Positions 1 through 8,298 are shown, numbered from the stretch's first letter. The stretch: DNA of 44,654 bases from Corynebacterium sp. HMSC074A01 (GCF_001831515.1 NZ_KV825596.1:1-44654); one strand, 5' to 3'. Translations and numbers: made by a program. Notes: a model not told the origin generated them from the sequence alone.

Positions 1-45
1 TCGCGGCAACGAGAAAATACTTAACCATCTTCACAACAAACACGC

Positions 46-69
46 AAACCCCCAGCGCAGTGGGGGTTT
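46..69. terminator. Bidirectional intrinsic terminator
   Basis: An eight-base stem (AAACCCCC with GGGGGTTT) closes an eight-base loop. Plus-strand T residues follow directly (TTTTC), and the minus strand reads GGGGGTTTG. It lies just past the stop of the minus-strand siderophore ATPase gene, so it probably ends that operon and also any plus-strand gene entering from the left. Confidence 0.75.
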
Positions 70-96
70 TCAAGCGAGCAAAGTGATCAATAAGCG

Positions 97-852
97 TTAG
101 TGGTACGTCGCTAATGGCCCGTGTGGGCCCTCGATGACTTTCACCGGCGTATTGAAAATCTTGGTTAACAACTCATCTCGCATGATCTCGTCCGGCGTGC
201 CGAAGGCGGCGATCTGGCCGTCTTTGGCCGCGCAGATGTAGTCCGCGTAGCGGGCGGCGAAGTTGATGTCGTGCAGCACGATGATGATCGTGCGTCCGAA
301 TTCCTTGGCCGCGGAGTACAGGTGCTTCATCATCTCCACGGAGTGGGCGATGTCGAGGTTGTTCAGTGGCTCGTCGAGAAGCACATAGTCCGTTTCCTGA
401 CACAACACCATCGCGACGTAGGCGCGCTGGCGCTGCCCACCCGAGAGTTGGTCGAGGTAGCGGCCCTCGAGGCCGCGCAGCCCGAGGAAGTCGATGTACT
501 TGGAGATGATCTCCTCGTCCTCCGCGTTGAGGCGGCCCTGCGTGTACGGGAAGCGGCCGAAGCCAACGAGTTGGCGCACAGTCAGGCGGGTGACAAAGTG
601 GTTTTCCTGGCGCAGGATCGAGATGATTTTGGCCAGGTCCTTGGATTTTGCGCTGGTGACATCCATGCTGCCGATTTCGACGGTGCCGGAGTCGATAGAC
701 AGCAGTCGGCCGATCATGGTGAGCAGCGTCGATTTCCCGGCACCGTTCGGCCCCACGAGAGCGGTGATACCACCCGCTGGGATCTGCATGTTGACCGGTC
801 CGATGGCCACGTCCTCGGTGTAAGCCTTGCTTACATTGCTCAGCGTGATCAC
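97..852 (-). CDS. Ferric-siderophore ABC transporter ATP-binding protein
   Basis: ATPase subunit (251 aa) of a FecCDE/FepC-type importer that powers siderophore-iron uptake from the cytoplasmic side of the membrane. Visible motifs are Walker A GPNGAGKST (about residues 34-42), the signature LSGGQRQR (about 136) and Walker B YVLLDEP (about 156), followed by the switch-region HD (LHD). Length is typical of the family. The start overlaps the stop of the upstream permease by four bases, so translation is probably coupled. It is the last gene of the operon lipoprotein-permease-permease-ATPase and is followed by a terminator. The overall sequence resembles YclP-like ATPases of catecholate siderophore systems, but the exact siderophore cannot be read from the sequence. 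Confidence 0.9.
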   Translation of the reverse strand: MITLSNVSKAYTEDVAIGPVNMQIPAGGITALVGPNGAGKSTLLTMIGRLLSIDSGTVEIGSMDVTSAKSKDLAKIISILRQENHFVTRLTVRQLVGFGRFPYTQGRLNAEDEEIISKYIDFLGLRGLEGRYLDQLSGGQRQRAYVAMVLCQETDYVLLDEPLNNLDIAHSVEMMKHLYSAAKEFGRTIIIVLHDINFAARYADYICAAKDGQIAAFGTPDEIMRDELLTKIFNTPVKVIEGPHGPLATYH

Positions 853-1880
853 AGTCGTCCCTTCCTGAGGATGACCACCAAGAAGGTGATCCCTCCTACC
901 AGTTCGATGATGATGGACACTACGCCCTGCGCGTAGAAGACATGATTCATGACAAAGTATGCGCCTGCCAAGATGCAGTACCCCAACAGCATTGCCATGG
1001 GGAAGATGTAGCGATGGTCGTAGGTATCGGTGAATTGGTAAGCCAGCGTGGCCACCAAGAAACCGAGGAAAGTCATCGGGCCGACCAGCGCGGTGGAGAC
1101 CGCCATGAGCACGGAGACCAGCACGAGCGTAAAGACTGCGTGCTTCTTGTGCTGCACGCCGAGATTAATCGCCACATCGCGGCCCAGGGCAAGCACGTTC
1201 AGCCTTTGCGCATTCCACGCGAGTAGCGCGACCGACACCACCACGAGCGGCACCGCCAGCGGGTAGTAGGCAGGATCGGCGTTGTTGACCGAGCCAAAGA
1301 GACGCGCGGTGAGCACGTCGAACTCGCTCGGGGTCAGCATGCGCTGCATGAACGTCGACACACTGCCCAGTCCCCCGCCGATGACGATGCCGACGAGCAG
1401 CATGGCGTGCATGTTGTTGCCCTCCCCGACGAGAAGCCAGGAATACAGCAGCAAGCTCAAACCCACCATGAGCACCAGTTGGAGCACAAACATCTGCGTG
1501 GTGTGCGCTTGCGCCAGCCCCGCCGCACCAAGAAAGTAGACCGTCGCCGTATGAATCGCGATATATAGCGACTCAAAGCCCATGATCGAGGGCGTGAGGA
1601 TGCGGTTGTTCGTCACCGTCTGGAAAGACACTGTTGCGGCGGCCTGGCATACGGCCACGATCAGCATCGCTACCACTGCGGTTGACCGACGCTCCGCGAT
1701 GAGCCAGTAGCCACGAGACCCGAACTCCATCGGGTTTTCGTAGCCGATCAGCCCGAAGGTAAACAGCACAGCCGCTGCCAGGAGCACGGAGAGCACCAGC
1801 CAGTAGCGCCGCTTGCTCTTGGAGGTTTGGAACGCACCGACGAACCGGTCAGTCCCAGCTTCGATCGTTGTATTAGCCAC
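849..1880 (-). CDS. Siderophore ABC transporter permease (FecCD family), second subunit
   Basis: Polytopic membrane protein of 343 aa with a charged cytoplasmic N-terminus (about residues 1-26) followed by many hydrophobic segments, as in BtuC/FecCD permeases. The stretch GPMTFLGFLVATLAYQ late in the protein matches the conserved cytoplasmic loop region that contacts the ATPase. The start is GTG. The gene overlaps the upstream permease by eight bases and the downstream ATPase by four, so the three are co-translated. With the other permease it should form a heterodimeric pore for a ferric siderophore. Confidence 0.88.
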   Translation of the reverse strand: MANTTIEAGTDRFVGAFQTSKSKRRYWLVLSVLLAAAVLFTFGLIGYENPMEFGSRGYWLIAERRSTAVVAMLIVAVCQAAATVSFQTVTNNRILTPSIMGFESLYIAIHTATVYFLGAAGLAQAHTTQMFVLQLVLMVGLSLLLYSWLLVGEGNNMHAMLLVGIVIGGGLGSVSTFMQRMLTPSEFDVLTARLFGSVNNADPAYYPLAVPLVVVSVALLAWNAQRLNVLALGRDVAINLGVQHKKHAVFTLVLVSVLMAVSTALVGPMTFLGFLVATLAYQFTDTYDHRYIFPMAMLLGYCILAGAYFVMNHVFYAQGVVSIIIELVGGITFLVVILRKGRL

Positions 1881-2856
1881 GACGAGTCTGCCTCACAATC
1901 AGCGCGACGAAGACTACAGCTCCGACGACGCCCAGGATCACAGATACCGGCATTTCGAAAGGCGCGATGATCGTACGCCCGAGCAAGTCACAGACAGTGA
2001 CAATGCCTATGCCCAGCAGACAGACCCAGGGCAGGTTGGAGCGCAGGTCGTCGCCACGCACCATACTCACAATATTCGGCACGATCAGCCCCAGAAACGG
2101 CAGGTTGCCTACCACCACAGTTACGACACCGGCGGCGATGGCGACGAGCCCAGTACCGACGAAGACGATGCGGTTGTAGTTCAGCCCGATGTTGGTCGCG
2201 ATGTCCTCGCCAAGTCCTGCGGCGGTGAGCCGGTCGGCGTAGAAGAACACGGCGATCACCACCAGCAGTACGACCCACAGCACTTCGTACTGCCCGGCGA
2301 TCACGCTGGTAAACGAGCCAGCAAACCAGACTCCGAGCGATTGCAAAAGGTCGGTCTGCAGCGCCCAAAACGTCGAAATCGAACTGACCACCGCACCGAG
2401 CATGATGCCCACGATCGGCACGATCAGGCTCGAGCGCAGCGTCACTTTGCGCAGAAACGCGAAGAACACCATGGTGCCCACGAAGGCAAAAATCACGGAG
2501 AGCAGCATGCGGGCAATTATCGACGCGTCCGGCATGAACACGTACGACGCCAGCAGCCCCAGCCCCGCCCACTCGGTGGTACCAGTGGTCGTCGGTTCGA
2601 CGAAGCGATTTTGCGTGAGCATCTGCATGATCAGCCCGCTCATCGCCATCGCGGCACCGGCGAGCACGAGCGCGATTGTGCGCGGCACGCGGGTGGTTTG
2701 GAACATGGCCCACCCGTCGTCGGTGCCGAGGATGTCGTACTGGCCGACCGCCAGCGAGGCTACAAGCAGACACAGCACAACACCCACACCCACCCCGAGC
2801 TTCCAGTTCAGGAGCGCGGGGCGGGTGGGGGTGTCGGTCTGGAGCGGTGCTGTCAT
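1873..2856 (-). CDS. Siderophore ABC transporter permease (FecCD family), first subunit
   Basis: Permease of 327 aa with an N-terminal membrane segment at about residues 17-37 and repeated hydrophobic helices. The motif GNLPFLGLIVPNIV is the FecCD family signature (G-x-I-x-F-x-G-L-I-x-P-H) with N in place of the usual H. ATG is three bases after the lipoprotein stop, so it is clearly in the same operon. It forms the membrane channel with the next permease and takes substrate from the binding lipoprotein encoded just upstream. Confidence 0.88.
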   Translation of the reverse strand: MTAPLQTDTPTRPALLNWKLGVGVGVVLCLLVASLAVGQYDILGTDDGWAMFQTTRVPRTIALVLAGAAMAMSGLIMQMLTQNRFVEPTTTGTTEWAGLGLLASYVFMPDASIIARMLLSVIFAFVGTMVFFAFLRKVTLRSSLIVPIVGIMLGAVVSSISTFWALQTDLLQSLGVWFAGSFTSVIAGQYEVLWVVLLVVIAVFFYADRLTAAGLGEDIATNIGLNYNRIVFVGTGLVAIAAGVVTVVVGNLPFLGLIVPNIVSMVRGDDLRSNLPWVCLLGIGIVTVCDLLGRTIIAPFEMPVSVILGVVGAVVFVALIVRQTRRG

Positions 2857-2859
2857 TGA

Positions 2860-3876
2860 CTAAGCGTTCTCAAACTTCTCGGCGAGCTCGTTCAGGATCT
2901 CGGTGTATGTGATGATCGACTCATTAGTGTACGTGTCGTTCGGCGCAACATACACATGGTCCTCCTGAATAGCCTTCACGTTCTGCAGCGCGGCGGAGTC
3001 AGAGAGCACGGTCAGCGCAGCCGGCGAGTCCTGGGTCTTGATCGCGGCGTCGCGGTCGAGTGCGAGGATCCAGTCCGGGTTGGCGCTGGCGATCGCCTCG
3101 ACGGAGATGTCATCGCCCTGGTGATCGTCGGATGCGTTGTCCACCTCGAGTGCAGGGGTCATGCCGATCAGATCAAACAGCGGGCCCCACACGCGGCCGA
3201 TGCCCGGAGCGACGTAACCGATCTCACCACCGGAAACGTTCACGGCCATGACCTTCTGCTCCGGGTTGTAGGCCTTCTTCGCGCGCTCGAGCGCGTCCTT
3301 GAAGTCCTGGATGGTCTTCTCCGCTTCAGCTTCCTTGCCGAAGATGGTGCCCAGCGCCTCGGTCTGGCGGATCAGCTCCGCGTCCAGGCTCTCGCCATCG
3401 CGCGGCTCGAAGTCCACAAGTACTGCGTCGGGGACGAGCTTCTCAATATCCTCGTCGTACTTTTCGAAGCGCTGCCCGGAGACAACCACGTCCGGCTCGG
3501 CAGCGACGATCGCCTCGAGGTTCGGCTCGCGGTGGTTGCCGATGTCAACGATGTCCTCATCATCAGCAATACCCGGGATCGTCACCGGCACGAGCGCACG
3601 CGCCGCCGCCACCGGCTTAACGCCCCACTCGTCCAGCAGCTCGAAGGAGCGGTTATCCAGCGCCACCACGCGCTTCGGCGGGTTCGGCACCTCCTTGGAG
3701 CCGTAGTTGTCCTCGACGGTCACGGTACCTTCGGCGCTTTCCGCCTGCGTCGCATCGCTTGCCGACGTCGCGGTCTCCTCGCCGCCCGTAGACTCTTCAG
3801 CCGCCGTGCAGCCAGTAATAGCGAGGGCCGCAGCGGTGATGGCCGCTGCGAGGGCGGTACGTGGGTGACGAAGCAT
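2860..3876 (-). CDS. Siderophore-binding lipoprotein (substrate-binding protein)
   Basis: Periplasmic-binding-protein-like lipoprotein of 338 aa that should capture a ferric siderophore outside the membrane. The N-terminus MLRHPRTALAA is followed by a hydrophobic stretch and a lipobox ending AITGC, with lipidated Cys23 and then an acidic, Ser/Thr-rich linker. The rest has the FecB/TroA-like arrangement, beginning VTVEDNYGSKEVP and PPKRVVALDNRSFELL. The ribosome binding site AAGGAG lies about eight bases before ATG. It is the first gene of a four-gene importer operon, and two DtxR boxes overlap its promoter region, so transcription is expected under iron limitation. Confidence 0.92.
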   Translation of the reverse strand: MLRHPRTALAAAITAAALAITGCTAAEESTGGEETATSASDATQAESAEGTVTVEDNYGSKEVPNPPKRVVALDNRSFELLDEWGVKPVAAARALVPVTIPGIADDEDIVDIGNHREPNLEAIVAAEPDVVVSGQRFEKYDEDIEKLVPDAVLVDFEPRDGESLDAELIRQTEALGTIFGKEAEAEKTIQDFKDALERAKKAYNPEQKVMAVNVSGGEIGYVAPGIGRVWGPLFDLIGMTPALEVDNASDDHQGDDISVEAIASANPDWILALDRDAAIKTQDSPAALTVLSDSAALQNVKAIQEDHVYVAPNDTYTNESIITYTEILNELAEKFENA

Positions 3877-3902
3877 GTAGAAAACTCCTTGTGTCGTAAA
3901 AG

Positions 3903-3921
3903 TAAGGATAGGGTTACCTCA
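3903..3921 (-). promoter_or_regulatory. DtxR-type iron box, proximal copy
   Basis: TAAGGATAGGGTTACCTCA matches the DtxR consensus TWAGGTTAGSCTAACCTWA at 15 of 19 positions by my count. It lies about 27 bases upstream of the siderophore lipoprotein ATG, a position where iron-loaded DtxR would block transcription. Confidence 0.7.
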
Positions 3922-3941
3922 AAGAAACCTAGATCAGTGAC

Positions 3942-3960
3942 CAAGGTTAGGCAACCCTCG
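3942..3960 (-). promoter_or_regulatory. DtxR-type iron box, distal copy
   Basis: CAAGGTTAGGCAACCCTCG matches the DtxR consensus at 14 of 19 positions, with an intact left half. It sits 39 bases from the proximal box (start to start), so the siderophore operon seems to carry a tandem pair. Confidence 0.65.
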
Positions 3961-4378
3961 CCCCCATGCGATTGCATAATTACACTACACGCATGTTTCC
4001 TAATTCTCTGGCGGGGGTAGGCGGCTCACACGGGATCCGGTTCGCACGAGAGCGTCGCACCCTCCCATTCCCCGCCGTGGATCAACTACAGACAACACCG
4101 GAGGGACTTCCCGGTTGATCGCGTCACACCGTCCCTGAAGATCGTCGCGAGCGGCTCTCGCGGCCTGGCGCTTGTCTCGCCTTGGTGCGAGATCCTTGAA
4201 CACGGCGCGGACTCCGCAGGCCTATCGACGCCGCCTTCCCGGCCTTCGGCATCGGCAAGCTCTTGTGGAGCATGCTGGCTGGGTATGCTTCCCTGCCCGG
4301 CGCTAGCTAGCAGCCTCGGCGGCGAACTTGCATACCCACGGTCGTACACGGTTCTTGATATTGGTATCTCCTTAAATC
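3961..4378. other. Gene-poor stretch with an inverted repeat
   Basis: I find no convincing gene here. Short open frames exist on the minus strand but lack recognisable domains. A purine-rich AAGGAGAT (minus strand, about 4364-4371) looks like a ribosome binding site but has no ATG at a suitable distance, which may mark a decayed gene. A nine-base perfect inverted repeat, TGGGTATGC at 4280-4288 and GCATACCCA at 4330-4338, encloses the palindrome GCTAGCTAGC. Confidence 0.4.
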
Positions 4379-4381
4379 ACG

Positions 4382-4401
4382 AAAACCCACCGACAGGTGG
4401 G
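4382..4401 (-). terminator. Second hairpin of a tandem terminator
   Basis: Six-base stem CCCACC/GGTGGG with a four-base loop, followed on the minus strand by TTTT. It lies just downstream of the stronger hairpin at 4406-4437. Confidence 0.55.
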
Positions 4402-4405
4402 CATG

Positions 4406-4437
4406 AAAAACCCACCACGTGCAGTGATGGGTGGGTT
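4406..4437 (-). terminator. Intrinsic terminator of the 106-aa orphan gene
   Basis: Eight-base stem AACCCACC/GGTGGGTT (4409-4416 with 4430-4437), followed on the minus strand by five T residues. It is positioned 17 bases after the stop codon of the orphan gene. Confidence 0.8.
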
Positions 4438-4453
4438 GTTCTTTAGTGGTCGG

Positions 4454-4774
4454 CTAGTGCCTGCGATAAAGGTCCATGTCTTCAAGGCTCGGGAAGTTTA
4501 ACGAAACCACAGGCTTCATTGCTCCAAACGTCCGCGCCAACTCAAAGGCGTCCAAGACACCTTGTTCGGAATAGAAGTTCTCCTCGAAATAGATCGGCTC
4601 TTCGAAAATCTCAAGAAACTCCCTTTTAGCCTCTGCATTCGTAACAGTTTTCCCTGATCGAACCGCGTCGAGGTAAGCCCGCAGAAGGCGCTCTTCACGC
4701 TGAGGAGAGAGGTAGTCATTATCGACTACTCCAGTTTCATTATTCAGCTGATCGATAGCATCGTCGAAATCCAT
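4454..4774 (-). CDS. Small acidic orphan protein next to tmRNA
   Basis: I do not recognise this 106-aa protein. It is acidic, starts MDFDDAIDQLNNETG, has no signal peptide or membrane segment, and ends in DLYRRH. A good ribosome binding site (GGAGGG, six bases before ATG) and a tandem terminator downstream argue that it is real and expressed alone. Its base composition is visibly richer in A and T than its neighbours, and it sits beside the tmRNA gene, a common integration target, so it may be acquired. Size and charge would fit an immunity or antitoxin-like protein, but no partner gene is present and nothing in the sequence proves such a role. Confidence 0.7.
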   Translation of the reverse strand: MDFDDAIDQLNNETGVVDNDYLSPQREERLLRAYLDAVRSGKTVTNAEAKREFLEIFEEPIYFEENFYSEQGVLDAFELARTFGAMKPVVSLNFPSLEDMDLYRRH

Positions 4775-4982
4775 CTATTCCCTCCTCACCCTGTTACTGC
4801 TGGTGTCATTTCAGTTTCAGGCTCGACGAACAGAATTCCCCAACTTCAAAGGCTTCATGATGATGTAAATCATCTCCCAGGTCCCGTGGTCTAGACGTGG
4901 TCTACAGGGTGATCACTATCGCGCCTTGTTGCACGTTCCCGCTCTTTCATTTACCGATGCTACCTGCCCAAACAAAAGAAAT

Positions 4983-5005
4983 CCCCCGGCCAAACAGACC
5001 GGGGG
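4983..5005 (-). terminator. tmRNA terminator
   Basis: Seven-base stem CCCCCGG/CCGGGGG with a nine-base loop, followed on the minus strand by ATTTCTTTTG. It is 11 bases past the mature tmRNA 3' end. Confidence 0.85.
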
Positions 5006-5016
5006 AAATCGCACTA

Positions 5017-5399
5017 GGTGGAGCCGCCGGGAATTGAACCCGGGTCCTTCATCACCGCGCCAGGGCTTCTCCGTGCGCAGTCCGCACGCTACCTCTGCTC
5101 GGCCCTCCGGATCAGGCGGACATGTCCGGATGATGAGCCCAGTGAGTGAAAAGGAGTCCCTTCCGCGGCCCACTCACAGGCCGGGAAGGCAAGTCCCCTA
5201 AGTCGATGCCAGGTACCGGGTCGGGGACGGCCCCGGCCTGACAGACTCGCGGTCGCTAGCTCTTAGGCAGCGAGGGCGAAGTCACGCTGAGAGTTCTTCT
5301 CTGCGTTTATTGGTTGCTGCGACGCTTACGGTGGTCTCCAGCCTGCACCGGCACGCTTCCCCTGGCTTAGTCGATGAAGTCGAAACCTGAATCGACCCC
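5017..5399 (-). ncRNA. ssrA: Transfer-messenger RNA
   Basis: The tmRNA rescues stalled ribosomes together with SmpB, whose gene lies about 750 bases away on the same strand. The 5' end GGGGUCG pairs with the 3' strand CGGCUCC, including the conserved G3-U wobble. The T arm GGGTTCAATTCCC is intact near 5028-5045. The open reading frame for the degradation tag is at 5263-5304. After the discriminator A the chromosome encodes CC and then T, so the terminal A must be added enzymatically. Length is 383 bases. Confidence 0.96.
5263..5304 (-). CDS. tmRNA proteolysis tag reading frame
   Basis: Inside the tmRNA, GCA begins the resume frame, which encodes AEKNSQRDFALAA and a TAA stop. The ALAA ending is the usual signal for ClpXP-type degradation. 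The tag form is of the corynebacterial kind, which supports the genus assignment. Confidence 0.92.
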   Translation of the reverse strand, partial: AEKNSQRDFALAA

Positions 5400-5468
5400 A
5401 TTTCAACTACGGGAACCGTAGGAGAGATTACTTTACCTCTCCCCTATTCCAACCGCAAGGACCAAGGA

Positions 5469-6125
5469 CTATTCCATCCCGGTCGGCGTGATGCGTAGGA
5501 AGTCCACCACGGCGTCGGGGCCCGCGTCGACGGCAAGGCGGGCGGCCTTGGCTACCGACGCCGCGTCCATCTTCAGCGCATCGCCGTGGGTCGGGGCGGA
5601 GATCATGTCTGTGTTTGTACGCCCCGGGTGCAGCGAGGTGATCCGGATGCTGCCTGCCTCTTCGAGGCGGAGGGCATCGGTGAAGCCCCGCAGTGCGAAT
5701 TTGGAGGCGCAGTAGGCGGAGTTCTCGGGGACTCCGAAGAAGCCGGCACCGGAGTTGATGGTGACAAGGAGGCCACGTGAGCGTCGTAAAGCGGGCAGAA
5801 GCTCGCGGGTCAGGGTGACGGGGGCGTGGACATTGACCTCCATAGTCTCGCGCCACTGGGCCTCGGTGAGCTGGTCGAAGGGTGCCTTGTGCAGCACGCC
5901 CGCGGCGTGGATGAGCACGTCGACCTGCTCGATGCGTGCGGCTGCGCGGCACAGCGCCGCAGAATCGGTGAGGTCAACCTCGAAGGGCTCGGCGCTCGGC
6001 AGCGCGGCGACGATCTCGGAGGCATCCTTCGACGCTCCGGCGATGATGTGGTGGTCTTTGCCTAGCTCGTCGGCGATCGCGCGACCAATGCCACGCGACG
6101 CGCCGGTAATCAATGCAGTCTTCAT
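5469..6125 (-). CDS. Short-chain dehydrogenase/reductase
   Basis: SDR-family oxidoreductase of about 218 aa in the cytoplasm. The NAD(P)-binding motif TGASRGIG is at the N-terminus, HAAGV (the NNAG equivalent) follows, and the catalytic YxxxK appears as YCASK, preceded by the active-site serine in TINSGAG. The Arg just after TGAS hints at NADP preference. An in-frame GTG lies nine bases further upstream, but ATG at 6125 gives the usual MKTALITGAS start. The substrate is not predictable. It follows smpB on the same strand with a gap of about 26 bases, so it may be the last gene of the ftsEX-smpB transcript. Confidence 0.88.
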   Translation of the reverse strand: MKTALITGASRGIGRAIADELGKDHHIIAGASKDASEIVAALPSAEPFEVDLTDSAALCRAAARIEQVDVLIHAAGVLHKAPFDQLTEAQWRETMEVNVHAPVTLTRELLPALRRSRGLLVTINSGAGFFGVPENSAYCASKFALRGFTDALRLEEAGSIRITSLHPGRTNTDMISAPTHGDALKMDAASVAKAARLAVDAGPDAVVDFLRITPTGME

Positions 6126-6151
6126 GCGCCCCACCGTAGCGGGAAACGCCT

Positions 6152-6649
6152 TTAAGCCTTGATCCCCTTGAACTTGCGGCCCATGTCGCGGGCGATTTCG
6201 CGATCCTCGGTGCGGCGCTTGATCGCGCGGCGCTTGTCGTAGTCCTGCTTGCCCTGCCCCAGGCCGAGCTCGAGCTTCGCTCGGCCGTCCTTCAGGTAGA
6301 GCGACAGGGGGATAAGCGTCTTGTTGCCGTCGCGAAGTTTGCCCGCTAGCGAGTCGATCTCGCGGCGGTGCAGCAAGAGTTTGCGGGTGCGTCGCGGCGG
6401 GTGGTTGGTCCAGTGGCCGCGCGAGTACTCGGGGATGTGCATGTTGCGCAGCCAGACTTCACCGTTGTCGATGGTGGCGAAGGCCTCGACCAGCGACACC
6501 TTGCCCTCGCGCAGCGCCTTGATTTCCGTGCCTTGCAGCACGATGCCGGCTTCCCAGGTGTCCAAGATGTTGTAGTCATGCCGAGCTTTCCGGTTGGTCG
6601 CCAAAACCCCGGTGTTGCTCAGCTTCTTCTTTTTACTCTTCTTGGCCAT
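6152..6649 (-). CDS. smpB: SsrA-binding protein SmpB
   Basis: SmpB (165 aa) binds tmRNA and carries it to stalled ribosomes. The N-terminus is Lys-rich, followed by the family motifs NRKARHDY, EAGIVLQGTEIKALR and the C-terminal GKQDYDKR before a basic tail that reaches into the mRNA channel. Full length for the family. It follows ftsX with a gap of 16 bases, the common actinobacterial order, and its partner ssrA lies just beyond the SDR gene. Confidence 0.97.
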   Translation of the reverse strand: MAKKSKKKKLSNTGVLATNRKARHDYNILDTWEAGIVLQGTEIKALREGKVSLVEAFATIDNGEVWLRNMHIPEYSRGHWTNHPPRRTRKLLLHRREIDSLAGKLRDGNKTLIPLSLYLKDGRAKLELGLGQGKQDYDKRRAIKRRTEDREIARDMGRKFKGIKA

Positions 6650-6665
6650 AAGGAAGACCAGTCTA

Positions 6666-7568
6666 CTACTTGCGCACGTAGGAGCGAAGCGCCACCTGCG
6701 CCGCGATCGCGCCGACGACCATCGCGCCCAGCCCCACGAGCGGCATGACGGTCCACACCGCGGAGTCCGGTACGCGGGCGATTAGCGCGGAGGCGTAGAG
6801 GTCACCCAGCATCGGGTCGACAATCGAGCGCTTGCCCACCCAGGTCAGCACGGTGGCCAGCACCGCGCCGATGAACACCGAGATCAGCGCCTCAAGCACG
6901 AACGGGGCCTGCGTAAACCAGCGGGAGGCACCCACCATGCGCATGATGCCGATCTGGTCGCGGCGGTTAAACGCGGCCAGCTGCACCATGTTCACGATCA
7001 GGAAGATCGCCGCGAGCGCCTGCGCGGCCGCCACCGTAAACGTAACGTTGCGGAAGGTGTCCATCGTCCCGGCGGCCTCGCGCACGGTGTCGGCCTGGTC
7101 AGTCACCACCGTGACCTGCGGCATATCCGCCACCTTCTCAATCGGGGTGGTGTCGGCCGGGTCCGTCAGACGCACGTGGAGTGCGGCCGGCAGCGCTTCG
7201 GCCGTGGTCTCGCGCACCAGCTCCGGCTCGGATTCCTCAAAGAGCTCCTTGAAGCGCTCAAAGGACTGCTCGCGGGAGCGGAACGTCACCTGCTCTACCC
7301 CACTGTCGGCCTGCAGCGTGTCGCGCACTTCCTTGCAGGCCTCCGAGGAGCAGTCCTTATCGTTGGCCGAGATCTCCTCGTCCAGCTCGATCATCACCTC
7401 GACGCGATCCAGGTACAGGTCCTTCGTGTCCGAGGTCGCCTGGGAAATCAAAATGCCGGCTCCGACGAGCACGAGAGACAGCGCGGTGGTGATCACCAGC
7501 GCGATCGTCATCGTGATGTTGCGGCCCAGTCCGCGGAACCCCTCGCGGAAGATAAAGTTCCAGTTCAT
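6666..7568 (-). CDS. ftsX: Cell division protein FtsX
   Basis: Membrane subunit (300 aa) of the FtsEX complex, which controls peptidoglycan hydrolases during division. One transmembrane helix at about residues 20-43 is followed by a large extracellular domain with a paired-cysteine segment (DKDCSSEACKEV), and three helices form the C-terminal FtsX domain (about 170-295). ATG is two bases after the ftsE stop, with GGGGAT as ribosome binding site. Confidence 0.96.
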   Translation of the reverse strand: MNWNFIFREGFRGLGRNITMTIALVITTALSLVLVGAGILISQATSDTKDLYLDRVEVMIELDEEISANDKDCSSEACKEVRDTLQADSGVEQVTFRSREQSFERFKELFEESEPELVRETTAEALPAALHVRLTDPADTTPIEKVADMPQVTVVTDQADTVREAAGTMDTFRNVTFTVAAAQALAAIFLIVNMVQLAAFNRRDQIGIMRMVGASRWFTQAPFVLEALISVFIGAVLATVLTWVGKRSIVDPMLGDLYASALIARVPDSAVWTVMPLVGLGAMVVGAIAAQVALRSYVRK

Positions 7569-7570
7569 TG

Positions 7571-8263
7571 CTATCCCCTCACGTTTCCGTAGACGCCGTG
7601 CTCGTCGTCGCGCACGAGCCTGCCCAAATCGAGTTCCATCACGCGCTTGCGCATGTCGTTGACCGCGCGCGCGTTGTGCGTGGACATCACCACGGTGGTG
7701 CCCATCCGGTTGATGCGCCCAAGGAGCGCGAGAATCTCGTCGGCGGTGGCGGGGTCGAGGTTGCCCGTCGGCTCGTCGGCAAGCATGAGCGCAGGCTTAT
7801 CGACGAACGCACGCGCAATCGCTACACGCTGCTGCTCACCGCCCGACAGCTCGTTCGGCATGCGGTTCGCCTTCGCGTCGAGGCCGACGAGCTCGAGGGC
7901 CTCCGGCACGAGCTTCTGGATGCGCGACTTCGACTTGCCAATCACCTCAAGCGCAAATGCAACGTTGTCGTACACGCTGAGCTTCGGCAGCAGCCGGAAG
8001 TCCTGGAAGACGTAGCCAATGGACTGGCGCAGCAGGTTGACGTCTTTGCCGCGCAGCGCGTTGACGTGAAAGTCGTTGAAGTAGATGTCGCCCGAAGTGA
8101 CGTTTTCCTCACGGATCATCAACTGCAGAAACGTGGACTTACCGGACCCGGACGGGCCGATGAGAAAGACGAAGTCCCCGTCATTGATGGTGAAGGACAC
8201 GTTGTCCAGCGCAGGCCGGGTCGACGTGGGGTAAACCTTGGTGACATTCGAGAATTTGATCAC
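7571..8263 (-). CDS. ftsE: Cell division ATP-binding protein FtsE
   Basis: ATPase (230 aa) of FtsEX. Walker A is GPSGSGKST (about residues 36-44), the signature [14 protein letters not shown] is near 139 and Walker [14 protein letters not shown] near 160. The start is GTG with no ribosome binding site; instead TAGAGT lies seven bases upstream, a likely leaderless -10 element. In many actinobacteria prfB lies directly or closely upstream, but here prfB is about 12.5 kb away, and ftsE seems to have its own promoter. Confidence 0.96.
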   Translation of the reverse strand: MIKFSNVTKVYPTSTRPALDNVSFTINDGDFVFLIGPSGSGKSTFLQLMIREENVTSGDIYFNDFHVNALRGKDVNLLRQSIGYVFQDFRLLPKLSVYDNVAFALEVIGKSKSRIQKLVPEALELVGLDAKANRMPNELSGGEQQRVAIARAFVDKPALMLADEPTGNLDPATADEILALLGRINRMGTTVVMSTHNARAVNDMRKRVMELDLGRLVRDDEHGVYGNVRG

Positions 8264-8270
8264 CGCTCCG

Positions 8271-8276
8271 ACTCTA
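8271..8276 (-). promoter_or_regulatory. Leaderless -10 element of ftsE
   Basis: Minus-strand TAGAGT is separated by seven bases from the GTG of ftsE. This spacing puts the transcription start at the start codon. It lies between ftsE and the terminator of the preceding operon, so ftsEX-smpB can be transcribed independently. Confidence 0.6.
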
Positions 8277-8298
8277 CCTGTTACTGGTGTGACAGGTG

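Noticed and set aside
1813..2859. Long plus-strand open frame opposite the siderophore permeases
   Set aside because: It is His/Asp/Arg-rich, has no recognisable domain, and lies exactly opposite well-conserved FecCD genes; high GC makes such antisense frames common.
4086..4349. 87-codon minus-strand frame in the gene-free interval
   Set aside because: GTG start with the nearest ribosome binding site 14 bases or more away, and low-complexity, charge-rich sequence without a fold signature.
5017..5060. tRNA gene suggested by a T-arm sequence
   Set aside because: The T arm belongs to the tmRNA; the anticodon arm is absent. I saw no tRNA gene elsewhere in the window.
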